Source of the DNA: Ulva prolifera
Lineage: Eukaryota; Chlorophyta; Ulvophyceae; Ulvales; Ulvaceae
DNA: 64,000 nt
Reading direction: 5' to 3'
Assembly (NCBI GenBank): GCA_023078555.1
Contig: JALAAN010000010.1
Location: forward strand, 1,054,001 to 1,118,000
Shown: positions 32,801 through 44,411 of the stretch, piece by piece
Numbering within the stretch: position 1 is the first letter of the stretch
How the letters are laid out: the number at the start of each line of letters is the position of its first letter
The notes under the pieces: generated by a model
The model's input: the letters and a program-made list of their open reading frames with translations, nothing else
What the model was told of the DNA's origin: nothing
The model's database searches: none
Position numbers and translations under genes: made by a program

Positions 32801-35800
32801 TTACAACCAGCTCATGTCCTCCCAGGTGGCCACAAGTGTCATCACCTCAGCTTCGTCGCAGCTGCCTGTTGTGCCAATCTCCACGTGTGCGTCATGGCCG
32901 CCCCCATTCAGGGAGCTGTTGCAAGCCCCCCCAATGCCGGCTCTGCCGGTCGCACTGCCACCTCTGTCGCCACACAGTCCATCGCGGCGCCCGGGGTCTG
33001 CCCGGCATTCTCCCCCCCCCTGCAAAAGCGCGATCGCACCGCGCAGTCGGCAGCGCTCCGGCAGAGCGGGCACAGGGTTGTGTGAAAGATCGACGGTCTC
33101 CAGGTGCTGCAGGCCGCGCAGCCCACACAGCACGCGCAGCGCGCCAGTGTCGTCGATGTCGTTCCGGGCCACGCTGACCGTGCGCAGGCACGTGAGTGTC
33201 CCGACCGACGCGAGCCATGCGTAGCTCGCGCTGTGCGCTGTGCTGCGTGCTGCGCTGAGACCGGCTCCGATGTTGTTGTCGGCGAGGTCGAGGAGGGTAA
33301 GATGCGGCATATTCATGGACGCGATCATGCGCAGCTGAAATACGGTGAGGTGGTTGCACGGCAGGTGCAGCGCGCGCAGCGCAGGAAACCCTGCGGCCGG
33401 CGGGTCTGGTGAGCCTGTCTGCCGCTGCACTGGTGACACCTCATGCATGCGGAGCCATCGGCCCTGGGCTTCGGTGGTGACGGGGGCTGGTGCGGCTTCT
33501 TCCTGCACCACATGCTGACTCAGCACACGCACAGCTTCTCATGCAGGGGTAAAGCGGGCGAGCGCCTGCTTCGTACCTTCACCTGCAGAAGCAAGCCGCC
33601 GCGAAGTGGGACTCGCACCGCACGTCGCACGCAGGGCAGATCCCAGTGCATGCTCCACCGTGACGACAGTGCCGCACAGAGCGCAGCACACCTGCTTGGG
33701 AGCGCCCCATTGCGCCGCCGCAGCAGCGCCGCCGCAGCCGGCGCCCTCGAGGATCAGCTCCTCCAGGCGAGGCAGAGTGGCGAGGGCGCGCAGGAGGGCG
33801 CCTGCGGCCGGCTCGCCGCGGGAGTTCACGACGCGTATGCCGCGCAGTTCGAGGCGCGTCAGCGTGAGCAGCGCGGGGAGGTGCCGCGCCAGCTCCTCCA
33901 CAACCACCTGGCCGTGCCTCCACGCCCGGACAGTGTCTGTTGCAAATGAGGCCTCTGCTACAAACGAGATCGACCGCATCTGCGTGTTCCAGCGCAGCCA
34001 GGCCAGCGGAACCGCCCTCGCTTCAACCTTCGTTGCGTGTACAACACTCACGCATGAGAGGTTTGGGTACGCAGCCTGTGAGTCCGCCATTGCGACGAGC
34101 ACGTTGCCGGTGACAACCTTCAGGCTGGTCAGGGCTGTGCAGTGGCGTAGGTGCGCTACAATGCGCCGCCTCATTTCCGGGGTGACAGTAGCCCGCGATA
34201 GGTCAAGGTGCTCCAAGTGGCTGAGGTGCGGCAGTCCAGCGTCCCAGACATGGTCTCCCGGCCGAAGCTCAAGCCAGCATTGCCTGGCACGCCGGACGGT
34301 CAGGGTGCGCAGCAGTGGGAATCGAGACAGGTCCAGGGTTCCGCGTACCATAGGGCCAAATGGCCAGGACAGATCGAGGGACGTCAGTGCAGTTTGCGTT
34401 TGCATGGCCGCCACCAGCTGCCCGGCGCAGAGTTCGGCATCGGCGCCGCACACGTCGACATCAAGCGAGAGGCATGCAAGGCGCAGCTGCGACATTGAGA
34501 GCGCCAAGGCGAGAGCACGCGCGCTCATGGGTCCCAGAAAGACCTGGGAGAGTGTGAGCACGCGCAGGGTGGCCGAGTGCGCACACAGCGTGGCGGCAGT
34601 TTCATGGCCGGGTCGCCAGCAAAGGTCGCCGGCGCAGTCACGACAGGGGCAGTGGCCGCGCCCGAGGCGCTGTGGGGCATCGCGACGGACATGGATCGAC
34701 ACGCAGCTGAGGGGCAGCCCCTTGAGCGAAGCCGCGCAGAAGAGGATCCGGGCCGCATCGTAGCAGGTTGCATCGTGGAGCGCCAGAATCGCTCCTCCTC
34801 TGGAACCCCCAGACCCAGCGTCTGTGACGTGGGAACGTACGGCCTCGCGCTGGAGGGGGTCGGGGAGGCGGGAGATGACGGAGGGGGGGAGGGCGCCGAG
34901 GGCAGCGTAGAGGTCGTGGGGGTGCATGCATGCGGCTTGCGGGAGCATCGCCTGCAGGCGCACGCGGTGTCATATGGCAGCACTCGAATCGATTCAGTCG
35001 ATAGATCTATCTTCGAAGTGCATGTGCACCGGGAGGGCTGCTCAGCCGGAGCGCTAGCGAGTGCAGCTGACGTATTGCAACGACCGCCCACCACGGCGGG
35101 CCATGCATGCCAGTGGGCACTGAAGCAGCACACGCCACGCAGTCTGGGGAGGGGCCGGCCGGCGGACACGGATGCGTTCTGAGACAGGATAATCTGAGAC
35201 ACTCCGTTCCGAGAGTAGGCAAGCGTGGCATGGCGATCCGGGTGCGAACGAGGACCATGTTGATGATGATATCGATGCGACGTAGTCAGAGTCTGGGACT
35301 CAGACTGACTGTCAGACAGTGTGGCAGACAGGGCGCACCTCGAGGACTTCAGCACCGCTGGATCCCCCACGTTGCACCCCGTCTGAGAGAGCCCAGCGCG
35401 TTCCGCCTGGCTCCGACACAGCAGTGAAATCGGCCCTCACGCACACACAGTCTGAGGTGCGTGTCCCGTGAGTGCGCTGCTGCGTTGCCTGCAGCTGGAA
35501 GCGTTTGGCCATCATTGCCGCGACAGACGAGATCAAACTTGCATACGTCGCCGTATCTTGAAGGAACGACGCCAGCTATACACACATTGGCCTCATTATT
35601 GACTGTTTCCTGCGTTTTTTTTGTTGCGTTCCACTGCGGTAGCAGAGTGCCAGCTGAGCTGCCAGCTGGTTCGAATGCAGGCACAACGCGATCAGCAATA
35701 GCGGGGAAGTCGCTATCGTTTCCAAATCAGACATTACACAGACATCAGTATGTCTTTCGAGGCGTAGAGGGCTGCTGCAGACTGAGGCAGTCCTTTGGTC

Positions 35801-36069
35801 GGACGCACCCGCAGGACCTCGACAGCTTCGGCAGCGCTGCATTCACCTCCAGCGGCGACCGCACGCCACTTCGCGATCACAGATGGCGCAACCTGTACAC
35901 ATACGTTTTCTTGCATCGTCTGCAGCAGAGGAGAGTACAGGCGTGCCTCGTCCACGGCGTCACAGAAGGCCACCTGCAGCTGCTCAGCTCGCTGCTGGTT
36001 CTCCTGCGTGGCGTTGCCTGGCCACGCCTGGAGGCCTGCCGCAGAACCCAGACTCAGTTGGAAATTCAT
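32801..36069 (-). CDS. LRR4: Skp1/BTB-like plus LRR protein
   Basis: Proposed exons: a 35809-36069 (87 codons, starting MNFQLSLGSAAG; an in-frame ATG at 36093 is possible), b 35339-35575 (79 codons), c 33692-34951 (420 codons), d from about 33540 to 32801. Exon a reads SPLLQTMQENVCVQVAPSV then AVEVLR; exon b opens LASFLQDTATYASLI. Exon c starts AMLPQAACMHPHDLYAALG, has a Cys-rich insert near CPCRDCAGDLCW, and RI-type LRRs. Exon d has LPCNHLTVFQLRMIASMNM, LTLLDLADNNIGAG and VDLSHNPVPAL and ends ATWEDMSWL. Donors GTGCGT, GTGCGC and GTGTGC are clear; the exon d acceptor is not. No frame break is seen in exons a-c. It is more diverged from LRR1-LRR3 than they are from one another. Confidence 0.67.
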
Positions 36070-36523
36070 AGCTGCCACTACTTGACATGTCACTCCACAG
36101 ATTTGGGATCTGTTGGCGGTCCTTCACAACAACGCGGTGGCCTTCAACAGGGGGCAACCACGCAGGACACGATCGCTCGTTCAAGTGGAAACAGACATTT
36201 TGCTAAATACGTAGCAGGCGTATGTTTAGAGAAGGCGCTCGACTAAGTGCTTGTCACACTAGTCGAAGCGCTGACCCTTTATCGGCTTCGCGGAAGCTGC
36301 TTCCCGGCGCACGTGACGGGCGAGTCACGGACGCATGCATGTGCAGCCAGGCTCATTGTCACCACAGCGGGACACACGCATGAAGGCCAGCCAGCATGAA
36401 CTGTAGCAAATCCATGGGGTGATGTCTGGCGGGTATACACCAATCGTGGTAGCTAGGATGGCAGTCATTGCTGCCGACCGCGAGTGCCTGTTGCATGCAT
36501 GCTCCAGGGCACTGCCACCCGGG

Positions 36524-36524
<1 letters not shown>

Positions 36525-36577
<53 letters not shown>
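36525..36577. repeat. G53 mononucleotide tract
   Basis: The longest homopolymer in the window, flanked on both sides by CCACCCGGGC. Confidence 0.95.
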
Positions 36578-36578
<1 letters not shown>

Positions 36579-36967
36579 GACGGACCACCCGGGCCGAATG
36601 GCAGCTCCCTCCAAGTTGCAACCCATGGGGCGGTGTACGTGGTAGGCCTCAGACATGTGCACGACATCGCAACTTGAACATATCAACGGCGATTCTGTGA
36701 CGCCAACCGCGCATGCCGTCAGGACCGCGGACCCAGGTGCCCTGATCTACAGCTGCACCGAGACCGCTGCAGACGGCCCCACATGCATATGCACGCGACG
36801 CATTTAGCAGCCACAACATCGATACACATACTATGTAGTACTGAAGCCCAAACAACGTGTCGCCATGCTCCTCGGCACAGCCACCGCTCGCCTGGGCGTC
36901 CCCTTCAAGGAAGTTCCGCGGAAGCGCGCTCCAACAAGTCCTCACATAAATGCATGATATGCAGCAC

Positions 36968-37080
36968 CAGTGTTGGGTCATCAGGCCCAATTACATACAA
37001 CAACTCCGAGTTATGTAGGTCTATTTTCTGGATGGCAGCCGCAGAAATGCTGTAAACTTTACTTGAAGCGACCCAACACT
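36968..37080 (+). mobile_element. F1 element
   Basis: It begins CAGTGTTGGGTCATCAGGCC, contains GGCAGCCGCAGAAATGCTG and ends CGACCCAACACTG. The terminal ten bases form inverted repeats. Confidence 0.7.
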
Positions 37081-38421
37081 GCTCAGCACATCTGCAGCGC
37101 TGCGTAGCAGCACATGCATATGTCGCCAGCTGGCGGACTGTGCATGTGGTCCACGCACGCATGCGCCGAGCGCGTGTACATGATCTTCTTTGCTCCACTG
37201 ATGGGCCTGACAGCGCCGCGGCACTACCTCAGCCACCCTGGGCAGCCTGCTGCAAACCGCCTGCTGGGAAGGGCTGTGCAGCCGGGAGGCTGCCGCACGG
37301 GAGATGTATTGCAGGGAGAGGGTGGAGGTTGGGGGGCTGCGATGGGTGTTTGTGCCGTGTCGCCTCTCCGGAGGCGGGGGCGGAGGACGCGTCCGCCAAT
37401 CATCTCTCCCGTGTGACAGTGTTCACAGTGCCAACAGTGCGCCAGCACAGCGCATCGCAGCAGGCTGTGCGTACACCTGCCCCCTAACCAAACAGAGCCC
37501 ATTGACGGCCCTAAGCCAGCATGAGAGCATGCATGGGGGCACCCTGTGGTCCAGCCTCGGGTGGCCCGGGCATACTCGTGCTGAGGCACCTCGGGTGTGG
37601 CCAGGGTGCTGGTAGGTGGTTCTGCGGGCGTGTTTGCATCGTGTCGTCTGCAGGCCATGGTTGGGTTTTTGGTGTAAGTGTGCACGTGAGTGCGTGTGTG
37701 TGGATCACTGCTGGTGCGGAATATTCACGGTGGCTCCTGGATGGCAGGTACGCAGGTACTGGCGGGTATGCGGGTACAATTGATGTGATATGATTCAGAC
37801 TCTGATACGATTCACTCTTCACTATGCTAGACCCGCGTCAGGTGGGGCTTCCAACCATATGCATAGTCGGTTGTAGCAGTGAGTGATACTCTGGAGCTCT
37901 GTCCAGCATTCAGCTAGGGCACAGCTGTACTGGCGTTGAATTTGATCAGTGGTAAATAACATCTACATTGTCGTCTATATCGTACTCGTATTGCAAAGTG
38001 TCTTCAGCGTGTGACAGATGTAGGCATGAACGGAGCGTTGTTACACCATATACTTGCCAGGCATGCCCGCACAGTGCTACACGGTAACGCAGTTGGGCAT
38101 GCCAATCCAACCATATGCATGTGCTTACACCACCGACAAGGGGAAAAAGTCCGTCCTGGAATGTATGGAACTGGAGGGGGGCAGGCCCGGCCGCACCTCC
38201 GACGAGACCCGCACCACTGTTGAGTCGCAATCAAGTCGGGCTGCTCAAGGAGCAGCCGCTTGCGTTTGCAATTGGACTCGCACGTTCACGCCACAACACG
38301 GCTGTGCTGTGGCCCTGCCAGCTGCAGCTGCCCCTTCTGCCACGGCAGGCACACCCGCGGTGTACATGACCCTGCAGAGTTGTTGCAGAGCACCCGGAGC
38401 ACGTGCAAGTTGCCCGGGGCC

Positions 38422-38422
<1 letters not shown>

Positions 38423-38453
<31 letters not shown>
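38423..38453. repeat. C31 mononucleotide tract
   Basis: An uninterrupted run of 31 C in the LRR4-LRR5 spacer. Confidence 0.95.
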
Positions 38454-39131
38454 ATGCACCCAACCCGGCATAAAAAACCCCTTGCCTTTATTCCCATCTC
38501 CCGTACATGACCGTGACAAAGGCTTCGGCAGGCAGCATTCCTACCTCACAACCAATTTGCCCGGAAGTCCGCACCATTGTCGCGGCCAGGCCTGAAAATT
38601 GCCGCCGCCGCGGTACGCTACTCCCTCAACTATCACCCTGGCCAGCACGAAGCCCCAGTGAAACTGGAGCGCACTTCTACTACCACTCATACGTAGGCAG
38701 TGGTTGTGCACACTATGTGCACGTGATCAACCTACTCTACATTCGCCCAGACCGCCTGCGGTCGTCACTCTATGGCACCATGTGTGGGCTGACACAAGGA
38801 GTCAATGTTGTGCAATGCAAACTCACGCGCAGTCACAACGGCTCCACAGAATTCAGGACGAAGCAGCCTGCACCGGCTGCACGGCCATAGCTTGGGTCGC
38901 TCCCCCTACCATGGCCAACAACCCATGGTCAATAACCTAACTTGCATCATGGAAGCTATAATCATGCACTCTCTCGGAGACAACGCTGCCGAGTATGCCC
39001 ATCTGCGGATCAGCAGAACGTATACCATACACCCACTTCTGCAGCCTCCTGAAGTTCCGGCCATGGAAGGCAGCGCCAGCGTTTTTCACCGTCGCGTCGG
39101 AACATGACCCTTCTGGCCAGCCTCACCTAGA

Positions 39132-42100
39132 TCAGCACCAGCCGATGTTGTCCCACGCGACCACGGCCGTCGACACCACAGCTCCGCCGGAGTGCTCCGG
39201 GGGTCTGCCGCCAGGCGCTCCACGGCAACACGCAACAGGGCACCCGCACTCCTCCCGCCCCATGATTGAGACACAGTCCGCCGCCGCGCCGCGGTCCACG
39301 GCGCGCTGCCGATGGCCGCGGCAGACCCCGCACCCCCCCGCTGCCAGCTCCGCGACCGCTTCGCGCAGCCGGCACCCCTCCCTCAGGAGGCACACGGGGT
39401 TGAACTTCAGATCGACGGCCTCGAGGTGCGGCAAGCCGCGCAGCACGCACAGCACGCGCAGCGCGCCGGCGTCGTCGATCTCGTTCCAGGACAAGTGGAC
39501 AGACCGCAGGGACGTGATCGACGACAGCACCTCCGGCCACTGTCTGCCTGTGCAGCGTGCTGCGCCCAGTCCGGCCCCGAGGTTGTTGCCGGACAGGTCA
39601 ATGCGGGTGAGGCGTGTTGAAGCAAAAATGGCCAGCGGCAGCATGCCGCGCTGGTGCGGCAGGGCGAGGTTGCGCAGCATGGGGAACGCAGCAGACGCGG
39701 GTACCGGAGGAGGCGTTCCTGCTGGAGAGGCTGCTTGCCGCCGATGTGGCGGTCGCGCATGATGGGTGCGCCAGCGGCGCAGAGCTTCGGAGATGACGTG
39801 GAGCGGCGCCTGCACCACATCAGCCACATCATGTGATGCACGGGCAGCAGTGCTTCTGGCAAGTTTTACAAGCGATAGGTCACAGGCAACACGAAACAGC
39901 AGACGCAGGACCCCCCATGCTGGAAAGACAGGATGCCTGGCCCAAACGTGTGCTTCACGAGCCTAGCAGCAGCTGAGCGGCACAGTACGGGAGTCTGGAT
40001 CCCAGCCCGAAATCACGTAAGTTGACGGGGGGGGGGGGGGGGATTGACCTTCACCTGTTGCATCGGGTATTCAGAGACGTGTGCCAACAGCGTATCACGA
40101 CCACTGATGGGCGGGCTCCCCGGCAGGTATGGCGCATCCATCAGGCAGCAGCCGACATCGCGTCACGAACACAGCACATGCGTCTACTGGGCCTCACGCA
40201 TGAGCAGCATGCACAGCAGCACAGGGTGCAGGCTCGCCAGGACGTCGCTCAGAGCCGTCGCTCAGAGCAGAGCACACCGAAGCAGCACAGCACAGCACAG
40301 CAGCTAGCGCACCTGCGATCGCGTGATGTCGGGGACGGCCGCCCCATTGATATCCTCCGCGCCCGCACCGTCGATCGCCAGCACCTCCAGGCGAGGCAGC
40401 GCCGCAAGGGCGTGCAATAGCAAAGTCGGCGCCCCCGTGTCGGCCCCAAGAAGCATGCCGTGGAGGGTGACGCGGGTCAGGGTGCGCAGCATGGGGATGA
40501 GGCGCGCCAGGTTCGCCGCGTCCACGTGGCGATGCGAAATTTCGAGCGCCTCCAAGTGGCGTAGGTGCGGCAGGCCCACCACCAAGCCCTCTGCGAGAAG
40601 CAAAGCATCGTAGATGAACCCTGTGGCGCCGGTGATGCAGAGAGTGTGCAGGAGCGGGAAGCACGACAGGGCGAGTGCACGCTTCCATGGCCCCCATGCA
40701 TGCCAGGGCGTGTGCAGATGCACCAGCGCCGTCTGTGACTCCACAGCCAGAAAAAACTCCTCATCTGAACCTTCTGTCAAGAGGCCGCGTACATGGGTGC
40801 CGAGCGAGAGCGCTTCGAGGCGGAGCTGCGAGTTGGCCAGCACTCTGGCGAGAGTTCGCGCCGCTGTGGAACCCAGGTAGACGTTGTCGAGGTGGAGGTG
40901 GCGGAGTGACGGGGCGTGCACGCGCAGCGCCTCGGCGAGTCGCCTGGCCTGGACTTCTGCATAGTGGTCATGCAACTGCCAGTACCAGGTTAGTTCCCGA
41001 TCTGTGTCTGTATCTTGCTCTGTATCTTGCTTCCAACGCCCCGGGAGGCGGAGGTCGATGGAGACGGTGCGGAGGCGCAGGTCCTGCAGCGACGCCACGG
41101 TGGCGAAGAACCGGGAGAGTTCGTGTGTGTCGCATGGGTCATCATGGACGATGAGAGCCGGGGAAAGGGGGCCTCGAGGTGGGGCCCCCAGCATCGCCCC
41201 TGCAGCAGCGCGTGTGCCGCCGTCAAAGGGGGCCCCAGGGCCGGCCGTGGAGAAGGCGGCTGCGGTCGTGACGCGGGAGCAGATGGCCGGAAGCTGGAGG
41301 CACTTTGGGAGGCGCAAGATGGTGGCCAGGGGGAGGGCGCCGAGGGCGGCGTCGAGGTCGTGGGGGTGCATGCATGCGGCTTGAGGGAGCATCGCCTGCA
41401 GGTGCAGGAGTTGTCATGCTGGTGCAGTCGGTTGCAAATTCCGATGCATGTGGTTCTCTGAAGCTCGAATCGTGGTCTCAGCAGGATGTGGCTGAAACGC
41501 AGTTGAGGATGCATGCCTGGTCGCATTGACAGCAGCGAACAAACACCAAACGGGTGTGCCACATTCCAGCTTCAGTCTGATATTCTGGAGAAGTAAGAAG
41601 AAGAAAACAAGAACCGGACAGTCATTCTTGACAGAACAGATGATCGTGATGTACGGGACACGTCTGTGCCATGCACACACGACTTGGCACCCAGTGCGCA
41701 CCTCAAGAATTTCAACGCAGCAGATCTGAGCCAAGAACGTTCCCTGGAATTGCGATTCAGCAGTGGACGCGTCGACTTTGCAGAGGCAGCCAGCGGGACC
41801 GTCCTGCTGCCACGCCTGGTAGCGGAAGGCCATCCTTGCTGCGACAGATGAGATCAGCTTCGCGTATGTCTCCGTATCTTGCAAGAACGATGCCACCTGC
41901 ATCGAAATCGGCCATGGCATCAGTCATTGGATCGTGCCGCGCTTGCACAGCTTTGCTGCATTAGAGTGGCCATGACCATCGGAGTTGCTGGCATGTTCGC
42001 AGTCGATACAATCCAAACCTGTTTTGAACTCATAGTGTATGCCATAGCACCTCGCAAGATCACGATTAGTGGGCTGGTGGGAGCGCACCGGCAGGACCTC

Positions 42101-42334
42101 GATGGCGTCGTCAGCGTCGCAGTCACCTCCAGCCGCTACCACAAGCCATCTTTTGACCGCACCAAGCTCAAAGGGGAGATCAACGTCACCGTTCATCGCC
42201 TGCAGCAGAGGTGAGCGCGAGCGTGCGGCCTGAAGGACGTCATCGCAGTTGGCGAGTGGAAGCTGCTCGGCCTCCAGCGCGGACGTGCCCTGGGGGTCTG
42301 CCACAACTCCCACAATCATCAAGTGGAGACCCAT
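39132..42334 (-). CDS. LRR5: divergent Skp1/BTB-like plus LRR protein
   Basis: Proposed exons: a 42089-42334 (82 codons; an alternative ATG at 42319), b 41702-41896 (65 codons), c 40313-41395 (361 codons), d from about 39840 to 39132. Exon a carries SPLLQAMNGDVDLPFELGAV and DAIEVLP; exon b opens VASFLQDTETYAKLISSV, the clearest Skp1-like helix pair of the family. Exon c starts AMLPQAACMHPHDLDAALG and lacks several LRRs present in the others. Exon d has LTRIDLSGNNLGAGLG and DIDDAG-type repeats and ends VAWDNIGWC. The exon c donor is GTGCGC, not the GTGTGC of the others. It is the most diverged and shortest member and may be the oldest copy. A G16 tract (40027-40042) lies in the c-d intron. Confidence 0.65.
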
Positions 42335-43343
42335 CGGTGGTGATTGTTGATGTTGCAGCGGGCATGGCTATGAGATCGTTCGGTGAATCTGCGCCAGCGG
42401 GTGTCATGGAACCGTACTCCAGTCCCAGTATGCACATGTACAACAGAAAAATTGTGTTGTCAACTTCCGAGTGGAGGGCGCCTTTATGTGCACTGGCCGA
42501 AGCGCTGCCGCTTCGTTTGCAATGGAGGAGCTCGTGCATCGCGCGCAGGTAGCTGGAAGGTGGCTCGAGCTGCTCACGGTGTTCACACCACCGCATTCCT
42601 TCCCGTCCACCTGCGCTCTGGGGCAGGCGTGCGTACGGGAACAGAGGTTTAATCACTGGATTACAGTCCTGACACGCCGATTGCAGATTCATGTTGTGGA
42701 TGCCAGTCGCCGGCATCGGTGAGGAGGGTGATCCCAATGACGCCATGGCCAGCAGGTGCCGAAAACTGGGGACATCTCGCGGGCATCTACAGATGGCAGC
42801 GGGAGACACCACTTGCCGTATGCATGTGTCCCCACAGAGCAGCTGCCCATGTGAAGGGACGCCAGGCGATGTCTATGAGATGAGCATGCACAGTCAGAGT
42901 GCAATCGCAGCCTGTCCCGCCACAACAGTTATTCTCCACAATGGGGCATGTGTGCAGTCTCCGATGAAGCTTTTTCATGGTACAGGTGATGAGCACTGGC
43001 TCAGCTGACTACACGGAGGTCGTCCGCAACTGCAATGGTCCTTCTGTGGTCACTCAGGTAGAAAGGTCACTGGTTAAACAATTGGTACTAAAACCATTCG
43101 CAACTGCGATGGTCTTGGTCGTGGCGGGGTGCTGGCGCATGTGGAAAATGGGGGGCATTGGCACACATGGGCGGCGTTATCATGAAGTGTTGTGTGCGAT
43201 ACAAGGACAAAGCCACTGGCAGAGGGGCCGGACGTGGTGTGTGAGGCAGCGTAGGGGTGCTGGACTGTTGGTGGTGGCGTGGGGGTGTGCGCGTGCCTGC
43301 CTGGGCCCGGTGCTTCCTGCCGCTCTCGCGCTTTCCTCGTCAC

Positions 43344-43446
43344 CAGTGTTGGGTCGTCGGGCCCGATCATATAAAACAGTTTCGATCATTCCGGACAAGT
43401 TGCTGGGTGGCAGCCCTGGAAATTCTGCACAGCGACCCAACAATGC
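43344..43446 (+). mobile_element. F1 element
   Basis: CAGTGTTGGGTCGTCGGGCC at the left end and GCGACCCAACAATG at the right end; GGCAGCCCTGGAAATTCTG lies inside. Confidence 0.75.
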
Positions 43447-43549
43447 TTGTCACACATTACAGCCTCGGCAAGGCAGCCAGGCGTGACTTGCACACGGTGG
43501 CGTGACACACCGCACTGTCGTGCACCCATAGGAAACTGTGTACCACGAC

Positions 43550-43651
43550 CAGTGTTGGGTCGTTGGGCCCGATACTATGTAACGGGTCCGAATATTCGAG
43601 TCTCATTTCTGGCTGGTAGCCCTGGAAATGCTGCACCACGACCCAACACTG
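43550..43651 (+). mobile_element. F1 element
   Basis: CAGTGTTGGGTCGTTGGGCC at the left, GTAGCCCTGGAAATGCTG inside and CGACCCAACACTG at the right. It lies only 100 bp from the previous copy in the same orientation. Confidence 0.75.
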
Positions 43652-44332
43652 AGTCGCGGTTCTCGGCGTCACCATTGGCTCCTTGTAACACACACAGCCT
43701 GGTCGTGATGCTGTGCTCGTCGATGCGCCACCATTGCTCTGGACACGCTTGAGGCAAAGCTATTGCCGCCCGAGGCCTAGGAATCCTAGGAATCCACTCC
43801 CGTACAGCAAATGCTCACCGGTAAGCCCTCGTGTGGCACTGTGTTGCATGCACGGTCACTTCCTTGAGCAGATTCAAGAGTCAAATTCAATCGTGGCAAT
43901 GCTGATGGGCATGCTGGGGATCCCTAGGCCACACGTGCCAGACGAAGGTACTGGAGGAGCATAGGCACGGCATATCTGACATCACCGAACCGCTCGTTGC
44001 TGCACAGACTCGACAAACACCCCGTGAGAAAACTGGCCTGAAACGAGACGCAAAGCAGCAGATGTGCTAGGCCGCAATAGAATACTAACGGCAGCCTATG
44101 TGAGCATGCCTCCCGCCGCCCCAGCTCTTGGCCCAGTGAGAGCAGGCAGCCTGGTGCGGCCACCTGATGACCCGGCAGCGCAAGGAGCCGCTCACAGGGC
44201 CCCGCAACTAGCCGGGCAGCCTCGCACGTCCTAGACACACGTGCATCATCACCGTGAGAGCGACTATCAGCAGCGGCGACGCGGCCAGTGTGGACGCCAT
44301 GGGCAAGCAACTCCGACCACAAAAGCCGACTG

Positions 44333-44353
44333 CCCCCCCCCCCCCCCCCCCCC
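44333..44353. repeat. C21 mononucleotide tract
   Basis: A run of 21 C about 60 nt beyond the P450 C stop codon. Confidence 0.95.
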
Positions 44354-44411
44354 TTCTGGTTCCCCCGGAGCATGTGTGTGGGTGATTACAGCCGACGGCG
44401 ACGGGGGCGCA

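Larger units (their letters stand above)
36070..39131. other. Spacer between LRR4 and LRR5
   Basis: No gene is supported across 3 kb. It contains a G53 tract (36525-36577), an F1 element (36968-37080) and a C31 tract (38423-38453). Open frames around 38507-38890 and 37140-37487 have no recognisable domain, no paralogue in the window and no splice-site support. Confidence 0.55.
42335..44411. other. Region between LRR5 (upstream side) and P450 C (3' side)
   Basis: No gene is supported. It holds two F1 elements (43344-43446 and 43550-43651), decayed F2 ends (near 43195 and 43660-43695) and a C21 tract (44333-44353) just past the P450 C stop. It should contain the promoter of LRR5. Confidence 0.55.

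Noticed and set aside
38507-38890. 127-codon + strand frame as a small gene
   Set aside because: No domain, paralogue or splice support, and composition typical of the surrounding spacer.
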